Part shown: positions 18,232 to 27,888 of the stretch, piece after piece
Layout of the letters: every line of letters begins with the position of its first letter
Position numbering within the stretch: position 1 is the first letter of the stretch
Assembly: GCA_022767345.1 (NCBI GenBank)
Contig: JALEOD010000042.1
Span: 1 to 64,000, forward strand
Direction of reading: 5' to 3'
Length of the DNA stretch: 64,000 nucleotides
Source: Emergencia sp.
Lineage (GTDB): Bacteria; Bacillota; Clostridia; Peptostreptococcales; Anaerovoracaceae
The notes under the pieces: generated by a model
Databases searched by the model: none
Told to the model about the DNA's origin: nothing
What the model saw: only the letters and a program-made list of their open reading frames with translations
Program-made: the position numbers and the translations under genes

Positions 18232-20703
18232 ATGAACGAAAAGTACAACTTTAAAGAAATTGAAAGTAAATGGCAAAAGTACTGGAAAGAAAATGATTCT
18301 TTCAAAACTGACATCGATGAAAGTAAAGAAAAGTACTATGTGCTGGAAATGTTTCCTTATCCTTCGGGAAAACTGCACATGGGACATGTGAGAAACTATT
18401 CTATCGGCGATGTCATTGCAAGATGTAAGGCAATGCAGGGCTTCAACGTGCTGCATCCGATGGGATTTGACTCCTTCGGTCTTCCTGCCGAAAACGCAGC
18501 GATTAAACATGGCGTAGAACCGAGCAAATGGACTTGGGATAATATCCACGAAATGGAAGCGCAGCTTGACCAGCTGGGACTTGCTTATGACTGGGAGAGA
18601 GAAGTGCAGACCTGCAATCCTGACTATTATAAGTGGATGCAGTGGATTTTCATTCAGTTCTATAACAAAGGTCTTGCCTATAAGAAAGAGAATCCGGTAA
18701 ACTGGTGTCCGAGCTGCCAGACCGTACTTGCTAATGAGCAGGTGGTAGACGGCTGCTGTGAAAGATGTAAGTCACCAGTTGGAAAAAAGAATCTTTCTCA
18801 GTGGTACTTTAAAATCACAGATTACGCTGACAGACTTTTGAATAACCTTGACAAGCTGGAGGGCTGGCCGAATAAGGTTAAGGTCATGCAGAAGAACTGG
18901 ATCGGCAAATCCACCGGTGCGGAAATCGACTTTGCAATCGATGAAACGGACAAAGTGCTGAAAGTATTTACCACTCGTGCGGACACTCTCTTTGGCGTAA
19001 CCTACATGGTTATGGCGCCGGAACACCCGTACGTAATGGAACTTGTAAAAGGCACTGAATACGAAGAAGAGGTTCTTGCTTATCTGGATAAAGTAGAACA
19101 TATGAACGATATCGAAAGAACTTCCACGACCAATGAAAAGACAGGCGTATTTATCGGTAAATATGCAGTAAACCCTGTCAATGGAAAGAAAGTTCCAATC
19201 TTTATTTCCGACTATGTTCTCATGGGATACGGTACAGGCGCAATCATGGCAGTACCTGCTCATGACCAGAGAGACTTTGACTTTGCAAAAAAATTTGATT
19301 TGGAAATCATTCCGGTTGTAGATTCTGACAATCCGGAAATCGATGTAAATGACTTAAAAGAAGCCTTTGCCGCAGAGGGAACGATGATTAACTCCGGCAA
19401 ATTTGACGGCATGAACAATAAAGAAGCTATCGGTGCGGTCATCGAATGGCTCAGCGAAGAAGGTATCGGCGCGAAGACTGTCAACTACAGACTTCGTGAC
19501 TGGCTGATTTCCAGACAGCGGTACTGGGGAACCCCAATTCCGATGATTTATTGTGAAGAGTGCGGCTGGGTGCCTGAAAAAGAAGAAAATCTGCCGGTAT
19601 TGCTTCCGACTGATGTAGAATTTACAGGAAAAGGCGAATCTCCACTGACCACTTCTAAGACCTTCAGCAAGTGTACTTGTCCGAAGTGCGGAAAAGAAGC
19701 GAAAAGAGAGATGGATACCATGGATACTTTCCTGGATTCCTCCTGGTACTTCCTCCGCTACTGCGATCCAAAGAATCAGGAAACCGCTTTTGCAAAAGAG
19801 AAGGTTGATTACTGGATGGATGTTGACCAGTACATCGGCGGCGTGGAACATGCGATTTTACATCTGATGTACGCAAGATTCTTCCAGATGGCACTCTACG
19901 ATCTGGGACTGACCAAACACGAAGAACCGTTTAAAAATCTGCTGACCCAAGGCATGGTAAATAAGGACGGTAAGAAGATGAGTAAGTCTCTGGGCAACGT
20001 AGTCAGCCCTGAGGAAATCATCAACAAATACGGCGCTGATACTGCGAGACTCTTCATTCTCTTTGCTGCACCGCCTGAAAGAGAGCTTGACTGGTCTGAC
20101 GCCGGTGTAGAAGGCAGCTACCGTTTCTTAAACCGTGTATATCGTCTGGTTTATGATTTCACAAACACCTATCCAAAGGCAGGGGGCGTTTACGAAATCA
20201 AGACCGACGCGGATAAAGAGCTGAACTATGTGTTAAACACCACCATCAGGAAAGTTACTGATGATGTGGGCGGCAGATTCAGCTTTAATACAGCTATCAG
20301 TTCTATTATGGAACTTGTCAACGAGCTGTATAAATACAAAGAATTGGAAGACGCAAACCAGAACTTCATGAAGAAAGCCATCGATACGCTGGTTATCATT
20401 CTTTCACCGTTTACACCGCACATCTGCGAAGAAATGTGGCAGACTTTGGACGGCACTAAGACCTTGACTGAGGTTAGCTGGCCGACATACGATGAAGCCG
20501 CACTGGTGAAAGATACAGTTGAAATTGTAGTTCAGGTGAACGGAAAATTAAAAGAAAAATTAAACGTAGCAAATAATTTAACAAGAGAAGAACTGGAAAA
20601 AACTGCGCTTTCCGATGACAAAGTAAAAGCTTTGACAGAGGGCAAGAATGTAGTAAAAGTCATTGCAGTCCCTAATAAGCTTGTAAATATTGTTATTAAG
20701 TAA
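18232..20703 (+). CDS. leuS: leucyl-tRNA synthetase
   Basis: A class I synthetase of 823 residues. The HIGH-type motif is [15 protein letters not shown] (near residue 42), the editing domain holds the Thr-rich [11 protein letters not shown] and [12 protein letters not shown], and KMSKSLGN is near residue 582. ATG 18232 is chosen because TTGGAGGA precedes it; the frame opens earlier at 18187 but that part overlaps rsfS and has no site. Two tRNA-Leu genes lie 12 kb upstream. Confidence 0.97.
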   Translation: MNEKYNFKEIESKWQKYWKENDSFKTDIDESKEKYYVLEMFPYPSGKLHMGHVRNYSIGDVIARCKAMQGFNVLHPMGFDSFGLPAENAAIKHGVEPSKWTWDNIHEMEAQLDQLGLAYDWEREVQTCNPDYYKWMQWIFIQFYNKGLAYKKENPVNWCPSCQTVLANEQVVDGCCERCKSPVGKKNLSQWYFKITDYADRLLNNLDKLEGWPNKVKVMQKNWIGKSTGAEIDFAIDETDKVLKVFTTRADTLFGVTYMVMAPEHPYVMELVKGTEYEEEVLAYLDKVEHMNDIERTSTTNEKTGVFIGKYAVNPVNGKKVPIFISDYVLMGYGTGAIMAVPAHDQRDFDFAKKFDLEIIPVVDSDNPEIDVNDLKEAFAAEGTMINSGKFDGMNNKEAIGAVIEWLSEEGIGAKTVNYRLRDWLISRQRYWGTPIPMIYCEECGWVPEKEENLPVLLPTDVEFTGKGESPLTTSKTFSKCTCPKCGKEAKREMDTMDTFLDSSWYFLRYCDPKNQETAFAKEKVDYWMDVDQYIGGVEHAILHLMYARFFQMALYDLGLTKHEEPFKNLLTQGMVNKDGKKMSKSLGNVVSPEEIINKYGADTARLFILFAAPPERELDWSDAGVEGSYRFLNRVYRLVYDFTNTYPKAGGVYEIKTDADKELNYVLNTTIRKVTDDVGGRFSFNTAISSIMELVNELYKYKELEDANQNFMKKAIDTLVIILSPFTPHICEEMWQTLDGTKTLTEVSWPTYDEAALVKDTVEIVVQVNGKLKEKLNVANNLTREELEKTALSDDKVKALTEGKNVVKVIAVPNKLVNIVIK

Positions 20704-20713
20704 AGGGGAGTAT

Positions 20714-22525
20714 ATGAGAGATTACAACAGTAAGAAGCCGCAAGCAAAAAAAGCGGCTGTCCGGAGACCGCAGAATAAAGAGGTTTTGCCACTTAAGAAG
20801 TCCACGAAAAAATCCTCACCGAGAAAAAATATGATGAGGACAGTGAAGCCTGCGCAGCAGACAAAAAAGGCAGAAAACCTGAAAGTTATTCCAATCGGAG
20901 GTCTCAATGAAATAGGTAAAAACCTGACGGTTTTAGAATATAAAGACCAGATATTACTCATTGATTGCGGCATGTCTTTTCCAGAAGATGAAATGTACGG
21001 TATCGACGTCGTCATTCCCGATTTCAGCTATCTGGTAAAGAACGCGAAAAAAATTGTAGGTATGGTAATTACCCATGGTCATGAAGACCATATCGGCGCA
21101 ATTCCGTACCTCTTAAAACAGATTCAGGTACCGATCTATGGAACCAGGCTAACCCTTGGACTCATAGAAAACAAACTCAAGGAACACGGACTGAAAGCAA
21201 AATTTCATATCATTAAAGCCGGAGAAAAATTTAAAGCCGGAGAATTTAAAATAGAGGCAATCAGAACTACCCATTCTATAGCGGACGCTATCTGCCTGTA
21301 TATTCAGACTCCAGCAGCAACCCTGTTTCACACAGGCGACTTTAAAATCGACTATACGCCAACCGATGGAGAACCCATCGATCTGGCAAAGTTTGCTGAA
21401 ATCGGAAGAAGAGGCGTAGATCTGATGCTTGCGGACAGTACCAACGTGCTCAGAAAAGGCTATACAGCCTCAGAACGTGTGGTAGGGCAGACCCTGGATG
21501 GGATTTTCAGAGAAGCAAAGAACAGAATTATTATTGCAACATTCTCTTCTAATGTCCACAGAGTACAAAAGATTGTAGAGCTTGCTGCAAAATACGGCAG
21601 AAAAGTAGCCGTTTCCGGCAGAAGTATGGATAATGTAGTTACCTTAGCAAGTGAGCTCGGATATCTGCACTTTCCAGCAGGCACCTATGTGGACTTGAAC
21701 AAGACCAGGAATATTCCTGACAACCAGCTGGTGATTATCACTACAGGAAGTCAGGGAGAGCCGATGTCAGCGCTGTCCAGAATGGCAAACGATGAACACC
21801 GCAGCGTAAAGCTGAAGAAAGGGGACATGGTAATCCTGTCCTCTACACCTGTACCGGGGAACGAAAAAACGGTATCCAGCGTTGTAAACAGACTTTACGA
21901 GAAAGAAGTAGAAGTCATCTATAACGACATTGCGGATATTCATGTTTCCGGCCATGCCTGCCAGGAAGAGCTGAAGCTGATTCATACACTGATCAAACCG
22001 AAGTTTTTCATGCCGGTACATGGTGAACACAGACATTTAGTGCAGCATGCAGCCTTGGCTGAATCCATCGGCATGAAAAAAAAGAATATCTTTATTTTAT
22101 CTAATGGAGATCAGTTAACTGTAGATAAACGCAATGCAACCAAGTTCCAGAATGTTGTCAGCGCAGAAGATGTGCTGGTCGATGGTCTGGGTGTAGGAGA
22201 TATCGGCAATATTGTTCTTCGTGACAGAAAACTGCTGTCTGAGTCTGGCTTGATTATTGTCGTTACAGCCATCGACAGGGCCAGCGGAGAAATCATTTCC
22301 GGTCCTGATATCGTATCCCGCGGATTTGTCTATGTGAGAGAAAACGAGGATTTAATCAACGATGCCAAGGCTCTGGCAAGACAGACATTGGAGGACACTT
22401 TGGAAAGAAATGGAAGTAAGGACTGGAACGCCATTAAAAATAACGTGCGTGAAGAGCTGAGAAAGTTCATTTTCCGTAAAACCAAGAGAAGTCCGATTAT
22501 CCTTCCGATTTTCTTAGATGTATAA
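20714..22525 (+). CDS. rnj: ribonuclease J
   Basis: A metallo-beta-lactamase/beta-CASP exo- and endonuclease for mRNA decay and rRNA processing, 603 residues. A basic Lys/Arg-rich N-terminal extension (about residues 1-50) precedes the core. Metal site motifs are THGHEDHIGA, the HTGDFKID aspartate and the beta-CASP motif GSQGEPMSAL with HVSGHA. ATG 20714 follows AAGGGGAG. Whether it is RNase J1 or J2 cannot be told from this window alone. Confidence 0.93.
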   Translation: MRDYNSKKPQAKKAAVRRPQNKEVLPLKKSTKKSSPRKNMMRTVKPAQQTKKAENLKVIPIGGLNEIGKNLTVLEYKDQILLIDCGMSFPEDEMYGIDVVIPDFSYLVKNAKKIVGMVITHGHEDHIGAIPYLLKQIQVPIYGTRLTLGLIENKLKEHGLKAKFHIIKAGEKFKAGEFKIEAIRTTHSIADAICLYIQTPAATLFHTGDFKIDYTPTDGEPIDLAKFAEIGRRGVDLMLADSTNVLRKGYTASERVVGQTLDGIFREAKNRIIIATFSSNVHRVQKIVELAAKYGRKVAVSGRSMDNVVTLASELGYLHFPAGTYVDLNKTRNIPDNQLVIITTGSQGEPMSALSRMANDEHRSVKLKKGDMVILSSTPVPGNEKTVSSVVNRLYEKEVEVIYNDIADIHVSGHACQEELKLIHTLIKPKFFMPVHGEHRHLVQHAALAESIGMKKKNIFILSNGDQLTVDKRNATKFQNVVSAEDVLVDGLGVGDIGNIVLRDRKLLSESGLIIVVTAIDRASGEIISGPDIVSRGFVYVRENEDLINDAKALARQTLEDTLERNGSKDWNAIKNNVREELRKFIFRKTKRSPIILPIFLDV

Positions 22526-22562
22526 TGGTCCTGCCCCAAGAAAAAACAATAGGAGGTAACAC

Positions 22563-22901
22563 ATGAACGTATACGATCAGGCCCATGGACTTGCGAAAGC
22601 AATCAGAGAGTCCGAAGAGTTTAAACAGTACGATCAGCTGAAAAAAGTAATCGATCAGAACGAAGAACTTTCCGCTATGATTAAAGACTTTCAAGGAAAG
22701 CAGTTTGAAATGCAGGCTAAGCAGATGATGGGAGATGGCAGTGCAGAAGGCATGATGCAGTCTGTGCAGGATCTTTATCAGATTATCATGAAAGATCCTA
22801 TGGCTGCCCAGTATATGCAGGCGGAAATGCGCTTTTCCCTGATGATGAACGATGTCTATAAAATTTTAGGCGAAGTAATGGGTATTGGCAACATGCAGTA
22901 A
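22563..22901 (+). CDS. YlbF/YmcA family protein
   Basis: A 112-residue, largely helical protein, with MNVYDQAHGLAKAIRESEEF and a hydrophilic Gln/Met-rich middle. In Bacillus, YlbF and YmcA with YaaT form the Y-complex that directs RNase Y and affects sporulation and biofilm. Its place just after RNase J fits a role in RNA decay, but this is inference. It starts after an ideal AGGAGG site. The efp promoter lies across its last codons. Confidence 0.85.
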   Translation: MNVYDQAHGLAKAIRESEEFKQYDQLKKVIDQNEELSAMIKDFQGKQFEMQAKQMMGDGSAEGMMQSVQDLYQIIMKDPMAAQYMQAEMRFSLMMNDVYKILGEVMGIGNMQ

Positions 22902-22913
22902 ATCTGTTATAAT
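22885..22913 (+). promoter_or_regulatory. strong sigma-A-type promoter for efp
   Basis: TTGGCA (22885-22890), 17 bp, TATAAT (22908-22913). The -35 lies inside the end of the YlbF gene. The leader to efp is about 50 bases and A/T-rich. Confidence 0.78.
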
Positions 22914-22970
22914 ACCGTATAGAAGTTTTTTATTAAATTGTTTTAATTTGAAGAAAGTGAGAATAGACCG

Positions 22971-23531
22971 ATGATTTATGCAAGTGATTTTAGAAAAGGC
23001 AGAACATTTCAGATTAATGGCGAACCCCATGTAGTTCTTGATTTCATGCACGTTAAGCCTGGTAAAGGCGCGGCGTTTGTAAGAACCAAGTACAAGAACA
23101 TCATTACCGGCGCTACCAGAGAAGAAGCGTTCAACCCTGATGATAAGTTTGAAGAAGCAATTATCGAAACCAAGAAGATGCAGTATCTGTACAATGACGG
23201 CGATCTGTATTACTTCATGGATGGAGAGACTTATGAACAGGTTCCTGTTGCTTATGATATGGTAGAAGATGCAATCAAGTACATGAGAGAGAATGACGAA
23301 GCAACTCTGAAGTTCTATAAGGGCGAGCCGTTCATCGTAGAAGCGCCGAACTTTGTCGACCTGGTTGTTACTGAAACAGAACCAGGCGTAAAGGGTAACA
23401 CCGCTACAAATGTTACAAAAGCTGCTACAGTAGAAACAGGCGCAGTTGTACAGGTTCCGATCTTCATCGAAGAAGGTGAAAAAATTCAGATTGATACCAG
23501 AAGCGGAGAATATCTGGGAAGAGCAAAATAA
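22971..23531 (+). CDS. efp: elongation factor P
   Basis: Rescues ribosomes stalled on polyproline. It has the normal 186 residues, with the KOW-like N-terminal domain and two OB domains. The tip loop reads KPGKG with Lys32 in the modified position, as in Bacillus, where it gets a 5-aminopentanol group. The C-terminal signature [20 protein letters not shown] is intact. It has its own promoter and a strong terminator. Confidence 0.97.
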   Translation: MIYASDFRKGRTFQINGEPHVVLDFMHVKPGKGAAFVRTKYKNIITGATREEAFNPDDKFEEAIIETKKMQYLYNDGDLYYFMDGETYEQVPVAYDMVEDAIKYMRENDEATLKFYKGEPFIVEAPNFVDLVVTETEPGVKGNTATNVTKAATVETGAVVQVPIFIEEGEKIQIDTRSGEYLGRAK

Positions 23532-23556
23532 TCTGCTAGAGAACAATGCAAAGATG

Positions 23557-23586
23557 AAGGGACGAAGCTTTCGTCCCTTTCTTTTT
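23557..23586 (+). terminator. terminator after efp
   Basis: AAGGGACGAA (23557-23566) pairs perfectly with TTCGTCCCTT (23570-23579), followed by TCTTTTT. Confidence 0.9.
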
Positions 23587-23622
23587 CATCACACCAGGAA
23601 GCACGAAAAGAGGTAAGGGACA

Positions 23623-24669
23623 TTGAAAAAATCCAAAATCATTATTATTGCAATCGCCGTAGTTCTTATCGTTGTCGGTGCCGCAGCTTTTCTTTTCTAT
23701 CAGAATGGCATTACCGCAGCAAAGCCGGGAGACAATGAGCCAGTTACAGTCAACATTCCGTCAGGCAGCAGCGCTTCAGCCATCGTAGATATATTAGATG
23801 AGAACGGACTGATTAAGAATAAGACTTGCGCCAGGATTCACGTGCGCATCAGTCATTACGATTCACTGCAGGCAAATACCTATATCTTTAACAGGTCAAT
23901 GAGCCTGACAGAGATTATGGAGGTCATCAATACCGGTGATTTTGCGTATCTTTCCAAGAATGCTTTTACGGTGATTGAGGGAGCAACGGTGCCGCAGGCG
24001 ACCGAAGCCATCGCAAAAGATCTTCCTTTCACAGCCAAAGAAATGCTGAAAAAGTGGAAGGACGAAGACTATCTAAACCAGCTTATTGACAAATACTGGT
24101 TCCTGACTGATGAAATTCTGCAAAAGGACATCATGTTTCCGCTGGAAGGCTATATCTATCCTGAAACTTATTTTGTGACCGATGAAAATCCGACTATTGA
24201 ACAGGTAACGGAGATGATTCTGGATAAAACTGATGAGGAACTCTCAGCAAGAAAAGAAGAGATTGAAAAGATGGATATGACGGTACACCAGTTTTTGGCG
24301 CTGACTTCCATTGTAGAAAACGAATCTCTCTTTGAAAAGGACAGACCGATTATCGCCGGCGTTTTCGTCAATCGTCTTGCAAAGGATATGCCGCTGCAAA
24401 GTGACATCACCGTCCTTTATGCCCTGCAGGAAAAGCGAGTCGATGTAACATACGCGGATTTAGAAGTTGATTCCAAATACAACACTTACAAATACGAAGG
24501 ACTTCCAATCGGACCGGTATGTTCGCCGTCTGCTGCGGCTATGGACGATTTGCTCCATTACGAAAAGTCCGACTATCTGTATTTCTTTGCGACAGAAGAC
24601 GGCAAAGTGCTGTATTCCAGGACCCTGGATGAGCACAACAAAATTGTAAGCGAGAACATGTGGTACTGA
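23623..24669 (+). CDS. mltG: endolytic murein transglycosylase MltG
   Basis: A membrane-anchored lytic enzyme that cuts nascent glycan strands and sets chain length, 348 residues. It has one N-terminal helix (about 5-27), a LysM-like region and the YceG catalytic domain with SIVENES (catalytic Glu near residue 232), YPETYFV and YNTYKYEGLPIGPVCSPS. The start is TTG 23623 behind GAGGTAAGGG. In Bacillus the order yrrL(mltG)-yrrM-yrrN/O is the same as here. Confidence 0.94.
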   Translation: MKKSKIIIIAIAVVLIVVGAAAFLFYQNGITAAKPGDNEPVTVNIPSGSSASAIVDILDENGLIKNKTCARIHVRISHYDSLQANTYIFNRSMSLTEIMEVINTGDFAYLSKNAFTVIEGATVPQATEAIAKDLPFTAKEMLKKWKDEDYLNQLIDKYWFLTDEILQKDIMFPLEGYIYPETYFVTDENPTIEQVTEMILDKTDEELSARKEEIEKMDMTVHQFLALTSIVENESLFEKDRPIIAGVFVNRLAKDMPLQSDITVLYALQEKRVDVTYADLEVDSKYNTYKYEGLPIGPVCSPSAAAMDDLLHYEKSDYLYFFATEDGKVLYSRTLDEHNKIVSENMWY

Positions 24670-24670
24670 T

Positions 24671-25336
24671 ATGAATATAACAAATGATATCGTAACAGAA
24701 TATCTTACCGGATTTTACAGACCGGTAAACGAAGAGCTGGCTGCTCTTCGGCAGATGGGAGAGAAGGATAGAGTCCCAATTATTCTGAGGGAGACGGAGA
24801 TGTATCTGCATACACTGCTTCCTCTTGTAAAGCCAAAGAAAATTCTTGAAATCGGAACAGCCATCGGCTATTCCGCGCTGTATTATGCGGCTATGTGCCC
24901 GAAGGCAGAAATTTATACCATTGAAAAGGACGAAACGGCGCTCTATGCTGCAAGGCATAACATCAGCGCTGCAGGAAAGGAAGGGCAGATTCACACCATT
25001 TTCGGAGACGGCCAGGAACAGATTGAAAAACTGCGGGATAATGGAATTTCCGGTTTTGACTTCGTCTTTATTGACGCGGCAAAGAGTCACTATAAGCGGT
25101 TTTTAGACGCAGCTCTTTCTGTTTGTCGGGATGGGGCGGTGATTCTGTCAGACAATATCCTGCAGAAAGCCATGACGGCTTCCGACGTTTACGATCCGCA
25201 GAATAAACACAAAACCAACATTAGAAAAATGAGAGAATATCTCAATTATATTACCAATGACAATACCTTGCAGACCTCACTTCTCAGTATAGGAGACGGT
25301 CTTGCAGTGACAATTTACAGAGGAGAACATGGATAA
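24671..25336 (+). CDS. trmR: SAM-dependent O-methyltransferase, TrmR-like
   Basis: A 221-residue class I methyltransferase of the catechol-O-methyltransferase-like family. The SAM site ILEIGTAIGYSALY is near residue 57 and FDFVFIDAAKSHY carries the metal-ligand aspartate region. The gene order mltG-this-U32 peptidase matches yrrL-yrrM-yrrN of Bacillus, where YrrM/TrmR methylates 5-hydroxyuridine to 5-methoxyuridine at tRNA position 34. The specific role therefore rests on context. It begins one base after mltG and overlaps the next gene by 8 bp. Confidence 0.87.
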   Translation: MNITNDIVTEYLTGFYRPVNEELAALRQMGEKDRVPIILRETEMYLHTLLPLVKPKKILEIGTAIGYSALYYAAMCPKAEIYTIEKDETALYAARHNISAAGKEGQIHTIFGDGQEQIEKLRDNGISGFDFVFIDAAKSHYKRFLDAALSVCRDGAVILSDNILQKAMTASDVYDPQNKHKTNIRKMREYLNYITNDNTLQTSLLSIGDGLAVTIYRGEHG

Positions 25337-26561
25337 AGAACAGTTTGAACTGCTTGCGCCTGCAGGCGATTTGGAAAAATTAAAGACAGCCATTCTCTAC
25401 GGCGCTGATGCTGTATATTTTGGCGGCGAAATGTTCAGTTTACGTGCAGGAGCAGGAAATCTTTCTATTGAAGAAATGAAAGAGGGCATTGCCTTTGCCC
25501 ATGAGCGAGGAAAGCGATGCTATCTGACGGTCAATATCTTTGCTCACAATGAGGATATTGAGCCGCTTACGACCTATCTGGAACAGATTAAGGATTTGGG
25601 TCTTGACGCTTTTATCGTGTCCGATCCGGGCATTGTTGATTTGATTCAGGAAGTGATTCCGGGCGCAGAAATTCACCTGAGCACCCAGGCTAACATGACC
25701 AACTACAGAACTGCTGGATTCTGGCATAAAATGGGCGTAAAACGACTGGTTTTAGCAAGAGAACTGACCCTGCCGGAAATCCGTCAGATTCGTGAGAATA
25801 TCCCACAGGAGATGGAAATAGAAGCCTTTGTCCATGGGGCAATGTGCATATCCTATTCGGGAAGATGTCTGCTCAGCAATTTTATGATTGAGCGTGATGC
25901 TAACAGGGGTATGTGCGCGCATCCATGCCGCTGGAAATACGCTTTGGTCGAAGAAAAAAGACCGGGCGAATACTATCCGGTAGAGGAAGACCAGCGAGGC
26001 ACCTATATTCTCAATTCCAGAGATTTATGCATGATTGAACACATACCGGATATTGTAAACGCCGGTATTATGTCCGCTAAAATCGAAGGTCGTATGAAGA
26101 GTATCTTTTATGTGGCAACGGTAGTTCACGCATACAGAAAAGCCATCGATGCGTACTTTACAGACCCGGAAGGATACAGCTTTGATCAGTCCTGGATGAC
26201 TGAGTTAAAAAAAGTCAGCCACAGAGAATTTACAACAGGGTTTTATTTCCATCAGCCGACCAATCTGGATCAGAACTACCAGACCAGCGCCTACACCAGA
26301 GAATACAGCTTTGTAGGCCTTGTTAAAGAGTACGATGAAAAGACCGGCTTTGCCCTTGTGGAGCAGAGAAATAAAATGACCGTAGGAGAGGAAATCGAGA
26401 TCTTCGGTCCCGATATCGATTATTTTACACAGAATATCACAGCGATGATGGATGCAGAGAGCGGCGAAATCCTTGAAAGCGCGCCGCATCCACAGCAGCT
26501 TCTGAAAATGAAGATGGATTATCCAGTGAAACCTCACTATATTTTAAGAAAGAAAAAATAA
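25329..26561 (+). CDS. trhP: U32 family protein, TrhP-like tRNA hydroxylation protein
   Basis: A 410-residue U32 protein starting ELLAPAGDLEKLKTAI. The conserved block FVHGAMCISYSGRCLLSNFM, with RGMCAHPCRWKY after it, supplies four cysteines thought to bind an iron-sulfur cluster. Members of this family next to trmR (YrrN/YrrO, TrhP) make 5-hydroxyuridine at tRNA position 34 using prephenate, so the old name collagenase or peptidase is probably wrong here. Bacillus has two copies side by side; only one is seen here. Confidence 0.87.
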   Translation: MDKEQFELLAPAGDLEKLKTAILYGADAVYFGGEMFSLRAGAGNLSIEEMKEGIAFAHERGKRCYLTVNIFAHNEDIEPLTTYLEQIKDLGLDAFIVSDPGIVDLIQEVIPGAEIHLSTQANMTNYRTAGFWHKMGVKRLVLARELTLPEIRQIRENIPQEMEIEAFVHGAMCISYSGRCLLSNFMIERDANRGMCAHPCRWKYALVEEKRPGEYYPVEEDQRGTYILNSRDLCMIEHIPDIVNAGIMSAKIEGRMKSIFYVATVVHAYRKAIDAYFTDPEGYSFDQSWMTELKKVSHREFTTGFYFHQPTNLDQNYQTSAYTREYSFVGLVKEYDEKTGFALVEQRNKMTVGEEIEIFGPDIDYFTQNITAMMDAESGEILESAPHPQQLLKMKMDYPVKPHYILRKKK

Positions 26562-26589
26562 TGATCAAGTAATAAGGAGATGAACGAAC

Positions 26590-27888
26590 ATGACACCTGA
26601 CCCCAGTAGCCTGCCAATCGCACTAAAAGTCAGCCTGATGGCTCTTGCAATGGCTTTTAACGGCATCGCAGTACTGATGAACACTGCCATGAACAGTGTA
26701 AACAGAAGCAAAATCAGACAGATGGTAACTGAAGAAAATGAAGTGGCAATCCGCCTTGGAAATCTGCTTTCCTCACCAACGGATTATCGTTTTACAAACC
26801 GTCTGCTCAGCTACATTTTCATTGTAATCGGCGTATACTTTGCTTTGGCGCTGCCGCAGCACCCGATTATTTCCGCGCTGATTTACGTTGCAGCCACAAT
26901 CACGTTCAGTGAGTATTTTACAAGAAAACTGGCACAGCAGCACAGCGAAGCCATCGCCATGAAGCTTTCAGCACTGCAGCGGTTCTTTGTCATCATATTA
27001 AAGCCTTTTGTTGTAATACTGACTTTTATTGCAGATGTTTTCCTGAAACTGTTCGGACAGGAAACGAAGATTGAATACACCGGCTATTCAGAAGAACAGG
27101 TTATGTCCATTTTAGAGTCAGGACAGCAGAGTGGTGCAATCAAAGAAGAAGGCAAGAAGATGATTAATAGTATCTTCCAGTTCGATGACGAACTTGCCTA
27201 CGAAATCATGACGCCTCGTACCGATGTATTTCTTATCGACATCAATGATTCTACTGATGAGTATCTGGATGAACTGATGGAGCTTCGGTATTCCAGAATT
27301 CCGGTCTGTGAAGATGATACAGACAACATTATCGGTATTCTTCACATTAAGGATTACCTCATTAAAGCGCGCGAAACAGGTTTTGATAAGGTGGATATCC
27401 GCTCCATTTTGCGTCAACCTTACTTTGTACCTGAAACAAAAAATATCGACGCGTTGTTCTTTGAACTGCAGATTGAAAAGCAGCACATCGCTATTCTCAT
27501 CGATGAATACGGCGGTTTCAGCGGTATTGTAACCATGGAAGACATCGTGGAGGAAATCGTAGGCGATATCGAAGACGAATACGACGAACAGGGGCACGTC
27601 ATCAATAAAGTTGACGATAATAATTATTATTTAGACGGAAATGTTTATCTCAGTGACCTTTCCGAAGAAATCAATATCAATCTGGAATCTGAAAACAGCG
27701 AGACCATAGGCGGCTTCATCATCGATATTCTGGGAGAAATTCCGGAAGAAGGCGATGAAAACAGAGAAGTTGTCTTTGAAAATTATATCTTTACGATTCT
27801 CTCCGTAAAAGAGCGTCGTATCGAAAAAGTAAAGCTGCACATTGAAGAGCCTGAAAAGGAAATTTCCGAAGATGAATCAGAAGAATAA
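26590..27888 (+). CDS. CNNM/CorC family membrane protein with CBS domains
   Basis: A 432-residue protein often labelled hemolysin C. The N-terminal DUF21/CNNM membrane part (about residues 1-160) has several helices; then comes a CBS pair with FDDELAYEIMTPRTDVF, YSRIPVCEDDTDNIIGILHIKDYL and DEYGGFSGIVTMEDIVEEIVGDIEDEYD. A C-terminal CorC_HlyC domain follows. Relatives transport or sense magnesium or other metals. It overlaps the next gene by 17 bp, so the two are probably translated together. Confidence 0.9.
   Translation: MTPDPSSLPIALKVSLMALAMAFNGIAVLMNTAMNSVNRSKIRQMVTEENEVAIRLGNLLSSPTDYRFTNRLLSYIFIVIGVYFALALPQHPIISALIYVAATITFSEYFTRKLAQQHSEAIAMKLSALQRFFVIILKPFVVILTFIADVFLKLFGQETKIEYTGYSEEQVMSILESGQQSGAIKEEGKKMINSIFQFDDELAYEIMTPRTDVFLIDINDSTDEYLDELMELRYSRIPVCEDDTDNIIGILHIKDYLIKARETGFDKVDIRSILRQPYFVPETKNIDALFFELQIEKQHIAILIDEYGGFSGIVTMEDIVEEIVGDIEDEYDEQGHVINKVDDNNYYLDGNVYLSDLSEEININLESENSETIGGFIIDILGEIPEEGDENREVVFENYIFTILSVKERRIEKVKLHIEEPEKEISEDESEE

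Noticed and set aside
22866..23546. A 226-codon ORF antisense to efp
   Set aside because: It lies wholly opposite a strongly supported gene and reads as a shadow of its codon use.
25329..26561. Secreted collagenase or protease (U32)
   Set aside because: No signal peptide, four cluster-type cysteines, and position beside trmR point to tRNA modification.
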